From the NCBI RefSeq assembly GCF_002944405.1, contig NZ_CP024307.1, positions 3,391,001-3,455,000 on the forward strand: a stretch of DNA of 64,000 nt, written 5' to 3'. The position numbers were made by a program, and so were the translations under genes. This document shows positions 44,519 through 53,370 of the stretch, piece by piece (the first letter of the stretch is position 1; the number at the start of each line of letters is the position of its first letter). The DNA comes from Sinorhizobium fredii. GTDB lineage: Bacteria; Pseudomonadota; Alphaproteobacteria; Rhizobiales; Rhizobiaceae. The notes under the pieces are model-generated. The model worked only from the letters and a program-made list of their open reading frames with translations, made no database searches and had not been told where the DNA came from.

Positions 44519-45564
44519 AGACCATTGGAATCATTGGCGGCGGCCAGCTCGGCCGCATGCTCGCCATGGCGGCTGCGCGGCTGAATTTCCGCACAGTCAT
44601 TCTCGAGCCGCAGCCGGACTGTCCCGCCGCTCAGGCGGCGAACACCCAGATTGTTTCCGCCTATGACGATCCGCGAGGGCTCGACGAGCTCGCCCGGACC
44701 GCCGATCTGATCACCTACGAATTCGAGAACGTCCCCGTCGCCGCGGCCGAGCGGCTGGCGGCATCGCGGCCGGTCTTCCCGCCACCAAAGGCGCTGGAAG
44801 TCGCGCAGGACCGGCTGGTCGAGAAGCGGTTCATCAATGGCTGCGGCATTGCCACGGCCGGCTTCCACGCCGTCGACGGCCAGGCCGACCTCGAAGCGGC
44901 GCTTGCCGACTTCGATGGCTCCGGCGTTTTGAAGACCCGCCGCCTCGGCTATGACGGCAAGGGGCAGCGCGTCTTCCGCTCCGGCAAGGACAATCCTTCC
45001 GACGCCTTCGCCGCCCTCGGCGGAGTCCCGCTGATCCTCGAAAGCTTCGTGGCCTTCGAGCGGGAAATCTCGATCATCGCCGCACGCTCCCCTGACGGCG
45101 CCACCGCCTGCTTCGATCCGGCGGAAAATGTCCATCGGAACGGCATTCTCCACACCTCGACCGTGCCCGCATCGGTTGCCGCCTCGACCGCCGAGGCTGC
45201 CCGCAAGGCTGCGACCGCCATTCTCGAAGCGCTCGGCTATGTCGGCGTCATCGGTGTCGAATTCTTCGTGCTTGCCGACGGCAGCGTCGTCGCCAACGAG
45301 ATCGCTCCGCGCGTCCACAATTCCGGTCACTGGACGGAAGCCGCCTGCGTCGTTTCGCAGTTCGAGCAGCATATCCGCGCGATTGCCGGCCTGCCGCTCG
45401 GCGACGCCTCGCGTCACTCGGACTGCGTGATGCAGAACCTCATCGGCGACGAGATCGCCGAATTGCCCGCTCTGCTCGGCGAGCCGAACGTGCTGGTCCA
45501 TCTCTACGGCAAGGCCGAGGCGCGCCCCGGCCGCAAAATGGGGCATTTCACCCGCCTCAGCTGA
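44515..45564 (+). CDS. purK: N5-carboxyaminoimidazole ribonucleotide synthase
   Basis: A 349-residue ATP-grasp enzyme making N5-CAIR from AIR, bicarbonate and ATP. The pre-ATP-grasp domain starts [20 protein letters not shown]. The ATP-grasp core has [14 protein letters not shown] and the metal-binding end has [16 protein letters not shown]. Translationally coupled to purE. Confidence 0.96.
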   Translation: MKTIGIIGGGQLGRMLAMAAARLNFRTVILEPQPDCPAAQAANTQIVSAYDDPRGLDELARTADLITYEFENVPVAAAERLAASRPVFPPPKALEVAQDRLVEKRFINGCGIATAGFHAVDGQADLEAALADFDGSGVLKTRRLGYDGKGQRVFRSGKDNPSDAFAALGGVPLILESFVAFEREISIIAARSPDGATACFDPAENVHRNGILHTSTVPASVAASTAEAARKAATAILEALGYVGVIGVEFFVLADGSVVANEIAPRVHNSGHWTEAACVVSQFEQHIRAIAGLPLGDASRHSDCVMQNLIGDEIAELPALLGEPNVLVHLYGKAEARPGRKMGHFTRLS

Positions 45565-45617
45565 ACCGAGTGGCCCAGGAACGCGCGCGCAGCTGTCGAA
45601 ATCCCGCGGTCCTGCGG

Positions 45618-45646
45618 TTGACAAGGATGGGGGCGACACGCTATGT
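45618..45646 (+). promoter_or_regulatory. sigma-70-type promoter of rpmJ
   Basis: TTGACA (45618-45623), a 17-base spacer and CTATGT (45641-45646) match the rhizobial housekeeping consensus (CTTGAC-N17-CTATAT) well. The rpmJ start lies 96 bases downstream. Confidence 0.8.
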
Positions 45647-45741
45647 GCCTGCCTACTTGAAGAGCGCGCTGAATGGCGCGCTTTTGATTGTTGGAATTAC
45701 CGGGCGAATTTTCATTCCCCGAAACCTGCGGATCAGGAAAA

Positions 45742-45867
45742 ATGAAGATCAAGAATTCGCTCAAGTCGCTGAAGACCCGTCACCGCGAAAACCGCCTGGT
45801 TCGCCGCAAGGGTCGCGTCTACATCATCAACAAGTCGAACCCGCGTTTCAAGGCACGTCAGGGCTGA
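45742..45867 (+). CDS. rpmJ: 50S ribosomal protein L36
   Basis: A 41-residue protein ([20 protein letters not shown], then [20 protein letters not shown]). It is the alphaproteobacterial form without the zinc cysteines. ATG 45742 follows AGGAAAA. A strong promoter lies upstream. It is missed by length cut-offs. Confidence 0.96.
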   Translation: MKIKNSLKSLKTRHRENRLVRRKGRVYIINKSNPRFKARQG

Positions 45868-45962
45868 TGCCCTCGGGCGGCTTCTGCCGCCGGCCTGAAC
45901 GTCGGTCGCTTCGGTGATCCTCCGTCACATTTGATTTTGATCTTGTTTCATGGCGGGCTACG

Positions 45963-46562
45963 ATGTCCGCCATGCGCTTTTTTCTACCTTTGATTCTGGC
46001 CCTGATCGTCCCGGCAACCGCGGCCCTGTCGCAGGCTGCCGAACCCGCCCCCCGGCCGGAGGCGGCAAGTCTCGCCACACCCGAGCAACGCCTGGACGCC
46101 CTGTTCCTCGACCTCAAGAAGGAGCGCGACGAGAGCAAGGCACGGGAACTTGCCGACCGCATTCGCCTCGAGTGGCAGGAGTCCGGCAGCGCCACGGTGA
46201 ACCTTCTGATGCAGTCGGCCGACAAGGCGATCACCGACGACAAGAAAACAGTGGCGCTCGACATCCTCGACCAGGTCATCGTGCTTGCCCCCGGCTATGT
46301 CGAAGGCTGGAACCGCCGCGCGACGCTGCATTTCCAGATGGGCAATTACCGCAAATCGATGTCCGACATAAACCGCGTGCTTGCCATCGAACCCCGGCAT
46401 TTCGGGGCGATCGCCGGCATGGCGACCATGCTGGAGGCCGCCGGCAAGAACGAGCTGGCGATGCGGGCGTGGCAGCAATTCCTCGATATCTACCCCTCCG
46501 ACCGCAAGGCCCAGGAGCAATTCGGGGAACTCGCCGAGAAGCTCGCCGGCAGCCGGACCTGA
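45963..46562 (+). CDS. exported TPR protein
   Basis: A 199-residue protein with a signal peptide (FFLPLILALIVPATAALSQA) and TPR-like helical repeats from about residue 85 (ALDILDQVIVLAPGYVEGWN, NRRATLHFQMGNYRKSMSDI). The start may be ATG 45963 or the ATG three codons later. Probably periplasmic. Function unknown. Confidence 0.88.
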   Translation: MSAMRFFLPLILALIVPATAALSQAAEPAPRPEAASLATPEQRLDALFLDLKKERDESKARELADRIRLEWQESGSATVNLLMQSADKAITDDKKTVALDILDQVIVLAPGYVEGWNRRATLHFQMGNYRKSMSDINRVLAIEPRHFGAIAGMATMLEAAGKNELAMRAWQQFLDIYPSDRKAQEQFGELAEKLAGSRT

Positions 46563-46607
46563 TCGGCGACCTCTGCCCTATCGCAGCCGCTCTGATATGA
46601 CCGACGG

Positions 46608-47654
46608 ATGTTCCTTGCCCTTCTGATTCTCGCCATTCTCATTCTCGCCGCGGTCGCCCACAGCTATTGGCAGGCACGCAGGATTGCCGCTCGCTTCCCG
46701 AACAGCGGCGAACTGGTCGATGTCGGCGGTTTCCGCATGAACTGCGTCCACATCCGGTCCCACGGGACCGCGGATCTGCCGCCGATCGTCTTCATTCACG
46801 GAGCCGGAGGCAATCTTCTCGACCAATTGCACGCCTTCCAGCCGGCGCTCGATGGCCGTGCCGAGATGCTGTTCGTCGATCGGCCGGGACACGGCTATTC
46901 GGAGCGCGGCGGGCCGGCCAATGCCCGGCCGGACGGCCAGGCCGACGCCATTGTCCGGCTGATGGACAAGCGCGGCCTCTCCCGCGCAATCATCGTCGGC
47001 CACTCCTTCGGGGCCGCGATCGCCGCCAGCCTTGCGCTTCACCACCCGGACAGAACCGAAGGCGTCGTCCTGCTGGCGCCGGCGACGCATCCGTGGCCCG
47101 GAGGCGTCGACTGGCATATCACCTTCGCTGCCATGCCTTTTGTCGGCTGGCTGTTCGCCAGCACGGCCGTCATTCCGATCGGGCTGAGGCGCATCGACCG
47201 GGTGACGCAAGCCATATTCTCGCCCAATCCGCGCCCGAAGGACTACATCGCCAATACTGCGCCACACCTCGTCCTGAGGCCGGCCACCTTTCTCAACAAT
47301 GCAGTCGATGTCGCCAATCTTCACGCTTACGTCACGCAGATGTCGCCGCGCTACGCGGAGATCTCCGCGCCGACCGTCATCATAACCGGTGACCGGGACG
47401 GCATCGTTTTGGCCGATATCCATTCCCGCAGCCTGGCGAGCTCAATCAAGGGATCGGAGCTGCTGTGGATCAGCAATCTGGGGCACAAGCCGGATTATGT
47501 CGTGACCGACCTCGTCGTCGCTGCCATCGAGAAGATCTCCGGAAAGCCGCACGACCTCCAGGAATTCGCAAGGCGGGCCGAAGCCCGCCTGAGAGTCGAG
47601 GACCCGGTCGAGGAACTCGCTTATACGCCGGTACGTCCGTCCGAGCCGATATAG
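46608..47654 (+). CDS. alpha/beta hydrolase
   Basis: A 348-residue hydrolase with an N-terminal membrane anchor (FLALLILAILILAAVAHSYW). The oxyanion region PIVFIHGAGGNLLDQ, nucleophile elbow IVGHSFGAAIA (catalytic Ser), acid ITGDRDGIV and histidine LGHKPDY complete the triad. Substrate unknown. Its 3' end overlaps pykA convergently by 34 bases. Confidence 0.9.
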   Translation: MFLALLILAILILAAVAHSYWQARRIAARFPNSGELVDVGGFRMNCVHIRSHGTADLPPIVFIHGAGGNLLDQLHAFQPALDGRAEMLFVDRPGHGYSERGGPANARPDGQADAIVRLMDKRGLSRAIIVGHSFGAAIAASLALHHPDRTEGVVLLAPATHPWPGGVDWHITFAAMPFVGWLFASTAVIPIGLRRIDRVTQAIFSPNPRPKDYIANTAPHLVLRPATFLNNAVDVANLHAYVTQMSPRYAEISAPTVIITGDRDGIVLADIHSRSLASSIKGSELLWISNLGHKPDYVVTDLVVAAIEKISGKPHDLQEFARRAEARLRVEDPVEELAYTPVRPSEPI

Positions 47655-49063
47655 GCGATGCGCAGCATGTTGGTGGCGCCGGGCGTTCCGAGCGGCACGC
47701 CGGCGGAGATGATGATCCGGTCGCCGGGTTTGCCGAAACCTTCCGAAACGGCAATGCGGCAGGCGCGATTGACCATGTCGTCGAGGTCGGTCGCATCCTC
47801 GGTGACGACGCAGTGCAGACCCCAGACGACCGAGAGGCGGCGGGCCGTCTGGACGATCGGCGAAAGGGCGATGACCGGCACCTGCGGGCGTTCGCGCGCG
47901 GCGCGCAGGCCGGTGGCGCCGGACGAGGTGTAGGTGACGATCGCCGCCAGGTTGAGCGTCTCGGCGATCTGGTGCGCCGCAAGTGAGATGGCGTCGGCGC
48001 CGGTGGCCTCCGGCGGCGTGCGCTGGGCGTAGATGATGCCCGAATAATGCGGGTCGCGTTCGACGTTGCTGGCGATCGAGGCCATGGTAGCGACCGCCTC
48101 GACCGGGTATTCGCCGGAGGCCGATTCAGCCGAAAGCATGACGGCATCGGCGCCTTCGAACACGGCGGTCGCCACGTCCGAGACCTCGGCGCGCGTCGGC
48201 ACCGGCGACGAGATCATCGATTCAAGCATCTGCGTCGCGACGACGACGGGCTTGCCGGCACGCCGACAGGCGCGCGTCAGTTGCTTCTGCAGGCCGGGCA
48301 CGGATTCGAGCGGCATCTCCACACCGAGATCGCCGCGCGCGACCATGAGCGCGTCCGAAAGCTCGATGATCTCGTCGATGCGTTCGATCGCCTGCGGCTT
48401 CTCGATCTTCGACATGATCCCGACCCGACCGCGGGCGATCTTGCGGACCTCGGCAAGATCCTCCGGGCGCTGGATGAAGGAAAGCGCCACCCAATCGACC
48501 TGGCCGGTGGCAAGTACCGCGTCGAGATCGGCACGGTCCTTATCGGTCAGTGCGCCGACACCGAGGAGCGTATCGGGCAGGCTGACGCCCTTGCGGTCCG
48601 AAATCCTGGTGCCGGAAACCACGGTGGTGACGATGCTCTTGCCATCGGTTTTCTCGGCGCGCAGATGCAGCTTGCCGTCATCGATCAGCAAGCGGTCGCC
48701 GGGCTTCACCGCCTCGAGAATTTCCGGATGCGGAAGGAAGACGCGCGTGTTGTCGCCGGGCACGTCCCTGTTGTCGAGCGTGAAAGTCTGGCCGATCTTG
48801 AGCTCGACCTTGCCTTCGGCGAACTTGCCGACGCGCAGCTTCGGGCCCTGCAGATCGGCAAGGATGCCGATCGGCCTGCCGCAGCGCGCTTCGACACTGC
48901 GAATCCGCTCGATGAGGGTGCGCATGACCTCATGGCTGGCGTGGCTCATATTGATGCGGAACAGGTCGGCCCCCACCTCGTGCAGCTTCTGGATCATCTG
49001 CTCCTCGGACGATGCCGGCCCGAGCGTGGCGAGGATTTTGACTTTTCTGTTCCGTCTCATCAA
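47621..49063 (-). CDS. pykA: pyruvate kinase
   Basis: A 480-residue glycolytic enzyme converting phosphoenolpyruvate and ADP to pyruvate and ATP. The N-terminal KILATLGPASSEEQMIQKL, the metal and substrate segment GIMSKIEKPQAIERIDEI, GDLGVEMPLESVPGLQKQ and ATQMLESMISSPVPTRAEV are intact. The start overlaps the stop of the DUF1036 gene as ATGA. Together with tkt, gap, pgk and the aldolase it makes this window rich in central carbon genes. Confidence 0.97.
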   Translation of the reverse strand: MMRRNRKVKILATLGPASSEEQMIQKLHEVGADLFRINMSHASHEVMRTLIERIRSVEARCGRPIGILADLQGPKLRVGKFAEGKVELKIGQTFTLDNRDVPGDNTRVFLPHPEILEAVKPGDRLLIDDGKLHLRAEKTDGKSIVTTVVSGTRISDRKGVSLPDTLLGVGALTDKDRADLDAVLATGQVDWVALSFIQRPEDLAEVRKIARGRVGIMSKIEKPQAIERIDEIIELSDALMVARGDLGVEMPLESVPGLQKQLTRACRRAGKPVVVATQMLESMISSPVPTRAEVSDVATAVFEGADAVMLSAESASGEYPVEAVATMASIASNVERDPHYSGIIYAQRTPPEATGADAISLAAHQIAETLNLAAIVTYTSSGATGLRAARERPQVPVIALSPIVQTARRLSVVWGLHCVVTEDATDLDDMVNRACRIAVSEGFGKPGDRIIISAGVPLGTPGATNMLRIAYIGSDGRTGV

Positions 49064-49536
49064 TTCTGGCTTTCCTGCGTGCCGGGCGTATCGGAAAGCT
49101 GAACCATCCAGCTCCCCTGCCGCCCCGTGTCATATTCCTTGAATCCCATGCGCTGGAAGCCGCGCGCAAAGCAGTCCTGCACGCCGACGATCTTGAACTC
49201 GTTCTCGGCGACGCACATGTTGATGTCGCCGGTCCAGCGGCCGCCCTTGGCCGCGTCTTCCGCATAGAGATAGTAGTAGCGGGACTGGAGTTCGCCCTCG
49301 ATCAGCGTCGCGCAGGTCGTCGCCGGCACCTGCCACCAGCCCTCGGTGACCCAGCCGTCCTTGGCGCGATAGCCGATCGCCACGCCGACCAGCTGCTGCG
49401 TCCCGTTGCAAACGCGAAAGTCGGCCCGAGCCTCGCCAGAAATGAGAAATGCACCGGAAAGTACCAAGGAATACAGGAGGATGGCTCCTAACGTCGTCGA
49501 CCCCGGCTTCGCTTTGCAAAAAGGATATCTAGACAC
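49060..49536 (-). CDS. exported DUF1036 protein
   Basis: A 158-residue protein with a signal sequence (TLGAILLYSLVLSGAFLISG) and a DUF1036 domain (FRVCNGTQQLVGVAIGYRAK, then EGWWQVPATTCATLIEGELQ). Its cysteines may pair in the periplasm. Coupled to pykA by an ATGA overlap, an arrangement typical of Rhizobiales; the link to pyruvate kinase is unexplained. Confidence 0.9.
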   Translation of the reverse strand: MSRYPFCKAKPGSTTLGAILLYSLVLSGAFLISGEARADFRVCNGTQQLVGVAIGYRAKDGWVTEGWWQVPATTCATLIEGELQSRYYYLYAEDAAKGGRWTGDINMCVAENEFKIVGVQDCFARGFQRMGFKEYDTGRQGSWMVQLSDTPGTQESQN

Positions 49537-49730
49537 GGCTTCCTGCGGAACTCCGTTTTGATTTGTGTGGCACTTTCTTGCGACGGCCAGCCGGGAAAGT
49601 CAACGCAACTCTAATCGATTATATTTGCCATTCCTGTGACAGAAGGCGCTGAACTCACGGCTTTTTAATTGCGAGCGGCAATCTTGCGTGCGATCAGGTG
49701 CGGAACGTTGGAGAGCGACACAGGATCGGA

Positions 49731-50525
49731 ATGCGGCACTTCTCCCCCTATGAAGTCATCGGCGGCAAGCGCGAAAGCGGCCTCGTCCTTCTGGCCGACC
49801 ACGCCATGAACCGGCTTCCCCCGGAATACGGGCGACTCGGCCTTGCCGACAGCGCCTTCGAACGCCACATCGCCTATGATATCGGCATCGAGCCATTGGT
49901 GCGGCAATTGTCGGCGGCCCTCGAAGCACCGGCAGTCCTCGGCTGCTTCTCGCGTCTGCTGATCGACCCAAACCGCGGTGAGGACGATCCGACGCTGATC
50001 ATGAAGATCTCGGACGGCGCCGTCATTCCGGGCAACCACCCGATCACCGACGAGGAATGGCAGAACCGGCTGAACCGGTTCCACCGGCCCTACCACGAGG
50101 CGGCCTCGCAAACGATCGCCGAGGCCGCTGCGGCGAGCGGAAAGGCGCCTCTGGTGATCTCGCTGCATTCCTTCACGCCTGCCTGGAAGGGTATCGCGCG
50201 CCCCTGGCACGCGGCGGTGCTCTGGGACAACGACCCCCGCGCCGTCTTTCCACTGATCGAAAGACTCGAGAGCGCCGGCGACATCGTCGTCGGCAACAAC
50301 GAGCCCTATGACGGCGCGCTGAGGGGCGATACGATGTACCGCCATTGCATGGTGCCGGGCATCGCCCATGCCTTGATCGAGGTGAGACAGGACCTGATCT
50401 CCGACATGGCGGGCGTCACTGCCTGGGCCGAGCGGCTGGCGCCGATCCTCGCGGAGCTCAACGACATGCCGGCGCTCCACGCCTATCAGCGCTATCCTTC
50501 GCGAACCGGTGCCTATGATGGCTGA
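49731..50525 (+). CDS. N-formylglutamate amidohydrolase family protein
   Basis: A protein of about 264 residues of the FGase family, which hydrolyses N-formylglutamate in histidine degradation or related N-acyl compounds. Family stretches are VLLADHAMNRLPPEYGRLG, FSRLLIDPNRGEDDPTLIMK and LVISLHSFTPAWKGI. ATG 49731 follows AGGATCGG; a GTG at 49698 would add 11 residues. The following DUF1244 gene starts 16 bases after its stop. Confidence 0.9.
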   Translation: MRHFSPYEVIGGKRESGLVLLADHAMNRLPPEYGRLGLADSAFERHIAYDIGIEPLVRQLSAALEAPAVLGCFSRLLIDPNRGEDDPTLIMKISDGAVIPGNHPITDEEWQNRLNRFHRPYHEAASQTIAEAAAASGKAPLVISLHSFTPAWKGIARPWHAAVLWDNDPRAVFPLIERLESAGDIVVGNNEPYDGALRGDTMYRHCMVPGIAHALIEVRQDLISDMAGVTAWAERLAPILAELNDMPALHAYQRYPSRTGAYDG

Positions 50526-50541
50526 CAAACGGAGACATAAC

Positions 50542-50847
50542 ATGACCGAGCTCAGCGAGGAGCAGCGTATCGCGTTCGAGGCCGCGGCCTTCCGCCGGCT
50601 GATCGAGCATCTGCGCGAGCGCGGCGACGTCCAGAACATCGATCTGATGAACCTCGCCGGTTTTTGCCGCAACTGCCTCTCGAACTGGTACCGGGAAGCG
50701 GCCGAAGCCTCGGGCATATCGATGACCAAGGATGAATCGCGCGAGATCGTCTACGGCATGCCCTATGAGGAATGGCGCGCGCTTTATCAGAAGGACGCGT
50801 CCGCGGAGCAGCAGGCGGCGTTCGAGCGCAATCGCCCGAAGGAATAG
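50542..50847 (+). CDS. DUF1244 protein
   Basis: A 101-residue protein of the DUF1244 family. [20 protein letters not shown] and [16 protein letters not shown] carry the conserved cysteine pair, and [13 protein letters not shown] follows. Start ATG 50542 (MTELSEEQ). Function unknown; it is probably co-transcribed with the upstream amidohydrolase gene. Confidence 0.9.
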   Translation: MTELSEEQRIAFEAAAFRRLIEHLRERGDVQNIDLMNLAGFCRNCLSNWYREAAEASGISMTKDESREIVYGMPYEEWRALYQKDASAEQQAAFERNRPKE

Positions 50848-51007
50848 CGGCCGTTTTCCGCCGTATCCACATCAATCCACATCTGCGGCCCTCTTCGGCG
50901 ACGGCGCGGGGAGGAATTGCCCTACCTGTTGCGCAATCGCCCTTGACCTCGCCTGCCGTTCGCGGCAGGTCACAGCACCAGAATTCATTCCCCAAAAGGA
51001 GAAGACC

Positions 51008-51274
51008 ATGTCCGATGCTCAAGGCTTCGCACGCGATCAGCTTCGCGCTTTCATCGAACGGATCGAGCGGCTGGAAGAAGAAAAGAAGACGATCGCCGAC
51101 GACATCAAGGATGTCTATGGTGAAGCCAAGTCGATGGGCTTCGACACGAAGATCCTGCGCAAGGTCATTTCGATCCGCAAGCAGGACGCCGACGAGCGCA
51201 TGGAGCAGGAGGCAATCCTCGACACCTATCTGCAGGCACTGGGCATGGTTCCCGCCGCCGACGAGGCCGCTTAA
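51008..51274 (+). CDS. gapR: GapR-like nucleoid-associated protein (DUF2312)
   Basis: An 88-residue helical protein of the DUF2312/UPF0335 family. Caulobacter GapR is a family member that binds overtwisted AT-rich DNA and helps replication and transcription. The coiled coil [20 protein letters not shown] and the conserved [20 protein letters not shown] identify it. ATG 51008 follows AAAGGAGAAG. A strong bidirectional terminator follows. Confidence 0.92.
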   Translation: MSDAQGFARDQLRAFIERIERLEEEKKTIADDIKDVYGEAKSMGFDTKILRKVISIRKQDADERMEQEAILDTYLQALGMVPAADEAA

Positions 51275-51292
51275 GCCCGATCAGGCTGAATG

Positions 51293-51331
51293 AAAAAGCC
51301 CGCCGGTCAGTTCAGACCTGGCGGGCTTTTT
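51293..51331. terminator. bidirectional terminator
   Basis: AAAAAGCCCGCC (51293-51304) pairs perfectly with GGCGGGCTTTTT (51320-51331), with an inner GGTC/GACC extension. It serves gapR and the convergent M15 peptidase gene. Confidence 0.92.
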
Positions 51332-51351
51332 CTGTGTCCGGGAGAAGGACC

Positions 51352-53190
51352 TCAGTTGGTACTGAACTTCTTCACTTCCATGAAATTCACCGCAGTGCCG
51401 CTGAAGCGAGCCGTATCGACCGTGGCGCCGACATTGCTGTTGAAGCCGGCCGCATAGACGGTCGTCGGCGCGGCCCTGAGCGAGCTGCTGACGAAGCGCG
51501 GCGCTTTGACTGGCTTCGACAGCGTGGCGACGCGGCCGGTCGAAAGCGCCCATTCGGAAATGATCTTCTTCGTCAGCTTCGGCTCAGTCCGAACGGACGA
51601 GCGGCTTGCTGCTTCCGCATCCTGCCGCTTCGGGCGCGCGCCCTTCGAAGGCAGGTCCGCCTCGGTGTCGAAGGCGCTGTCGAAGATCGAGGCCCGCGAG
51701 CTGCTGTCGGGCTGCGGCGCATAGGCGGCCATTTGGACCGCCGGTGCAGCATGCTCGTCGACCGTCGGGGTAGCGAGCGCGACACGCGTTTCAGGCGGCC
51801 GGGCCATGGCGATCGTCTCGGCCACGGATGCGGCCGCGACCGGGCGCTCCTCAACGAGCGGGGCGGTGACATCGGCCGCGGCGACGGCGGCGAGCGCAGC
51901 CTGTCCGGCCGGACGCATTCCCGGCACCGGCACGAAGCCGAGTTCGGCCGTCTGGCCGTCGGCGGAGGCCACGAGCGTTTCGCCGGCCATGAGCGTGTTC
52001 TCACGCATCTGCGGGACCGGCACCTTCAGCGTGCTGAGATCCGCATATTCCGATGGCGTTTGCCCGGTCTGCGGCATGGCCGCGGCGAGCGCCTCCTGGG
52101 CGCTGTTCTTTTCCGGTGCAACGAGCGCGACCGCTACGCCGCTTTCGGCCGGCGCATTCTTGAAGGCCGGTCGCACGGCGGGCACGGGCGCGTTGATATT
52201 CTGCTGATCGTCGGCCGGCGCACCGGCGACCGAACCGGCGACACCCGGCAGCGCCTCCTGATCGGCCGGCGCCGAGGCGGTCTGGGCCTTGGCCGGAACT
52301 CCCTCGTCGCCGCCTTCGCCCGCGCCGGCGGCAATCGCCGTCGGTTCTTCATCCTCGTCCCCGCCGCCGCCGAAGAGCGCGGCGAAGAGATTGCGGCGCT
52401 TCCCGGTGCCAACGTCGCCCGGCCCCTTCGCGCCGCCGCCGGCCACCTCGATCGCCGACGCGCCGACGCGCCGCTTGTAATCGGCAACCGCCTGTTGGAA
52501 GCCCGGTAGCGGCTTGCCGTCGGCGGGAATGTGCATCGTCTTGCCATCGGGGAAGAGGCGGGCGAGCTCGTTGCGGGTCATGCGCGGCCAGGCGCGCACG
52601 CCGCCGACGTCCATGTGCACGAAGGGCGATCCGGAGGTCGGATAATAGCCGACGCCGCCGACCTGGAACTTCATGCCGATCTCGCGCAGCGTCTTGAGCC
52701 TCACGTCGGGCAGGTAGAAGTCCATCGCCTTGCCGAGCATGTGCTGGCTCTTCTTGGCGACGCCCTTCGAACGGGATCGCAACATGCCGTTGGTGGCGGG
52801 CGAGCGATAGGCAGAGACGACGTGGATATAGTCGCGTGAACCGCTCTTCTGGTAGACTTCCCAGATGAGGTCTAGGAGGCGCGGGTCCATCTTGGTCGGC
52901 TCGTTTCGCCGCCAGTCGCGCAGGAACCGGTTGATCTGCTGCAGGCCCTTCGCATCGTAACGGCCGTTGCGCTTGAAGGTGATCTGCGCCTTTTCCTTGG
53001 TATGGATGAAATAGAGCTTCAGCGTCCGCGTCTGGCCGGCGGCCTCGACCGGCGGCGCCATTCCGGGAGTGACGAGGGAGCACGTCAAGGCAATGGAGGC
53101 GAGAATCTGCGGCCCCTTACGGGTGATCGCCGAGCAGAGTCTGCGCGTCAAGGAACCGATGGGTCCCCCCAAACCGAACAAATTTGGCAT
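51352..53190 (-). CDS. M15-type (DUF882/YcbK-like) murein peptidase with long C-terminal tail
   Basis: A 612-residue exported protein. A signal sequence (ILASIALTCSLVTPGMAPPV) is followed by a DUF882 domain (residues about 55-240). Zinc ligands are visible in KSQHMLGKAMDFYLP (His, Asp) and GSPFVHMDVGG (His). E. coli MepK of this type cuts cross-links in peptidoglycan. The remaining 370 residues are Ala/Pro-rich and low in complexity. The tail ends in about 65 more ordered residues (TKKIISEWALSTGRVATLSK). The family is usually about 180-200 residues, so this tail is an unusual extension. Confidence 0.88.
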   Translation of the reverse strand: MPNLFGLGGPIGSLTRRLCSAITRKGPQILASIALTCSLVTPGMAPPVEAAGQTRTLKLYFIHTKEKAQITFKRNGRYDAKGLQQINRFLRDWRRNEPTKMDPRLLDLIWEVYQKSGSRDYIHVVSAYRSPATNGMLRSRSKGVAKKSQHMLGKAMDFYLPDVRLKTLREIGMKFQVGGVGYYPTSGSPFVHMDVGGVRAWPRMTRNELARLFPDGKTMHIPADGKPLPGFQQAVADYKRRVGASAIEVAGGGAKGPGDVGTGKRRNLFAALFGGGGDEDEEPTAIAAGAGEGGDEGVPAKAQTASAPADQEALPGVAGSVAGAPADDQQNINAPVPAVRPAFKNAPAESGVAVALVAPEKNSAQEALAAAMPQTGQTPSEYADLSTLKVPVPQMRENTLMAGETLVASADGQTAELGFVPVPGMRPAGQAALAAVAAADVTAPLVEERPVAAASVAETIAMARPPETRVALATPTVDEHAAPAVQMAAYAPQPDSSSRASIFDSAFDTEADLPSKGARPKRQDAEAASRSSVRTEPKLTKKIISEWALSTGRVATLSKPVKAPRFVSSSLRAAPTTVYAAGFNSNVGATVDTARFSGTAVNFMEVKKFSTN

Positions 53191-53256
53191 TCAATCCCCG
53201 TTCGACGGACAACCGTGCTTTGCTGTCTCAGATGACTGTCAAATAAGGTGACAGCA

Positions 53257-53270
53257 TGGCAAATATGCCA
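53257..53270. promoter_or_regulatory. TGGCA-N4-TGCCA inverted repeat
   Basis: TGGCAAATATGCCA lies in the 180-base gap between the M15 peptidase start and the response regulator stop. Similar TGCCA units are clustered upstream of the response regulator gene (54946-54987), so it may be a binding site of that regulator. Confidence 0.4.
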
Positions 53271-53370
53271 CAGTAGTCACCGCCCCTTATAATATAGTGA
53301 ACAGTTTCCTAACAAGGTCTAAACGGCGGTGACTGAATTGGACGGCAAATGAGGTGTGAATGCGTCGATT

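Noticed and set aside
44122..45639. 505-codon minus-strand frame over purE and purK
   Set aside because: Shadow of the two well-supported purine genes; composition typical of antisense frames in high-GC DNA.
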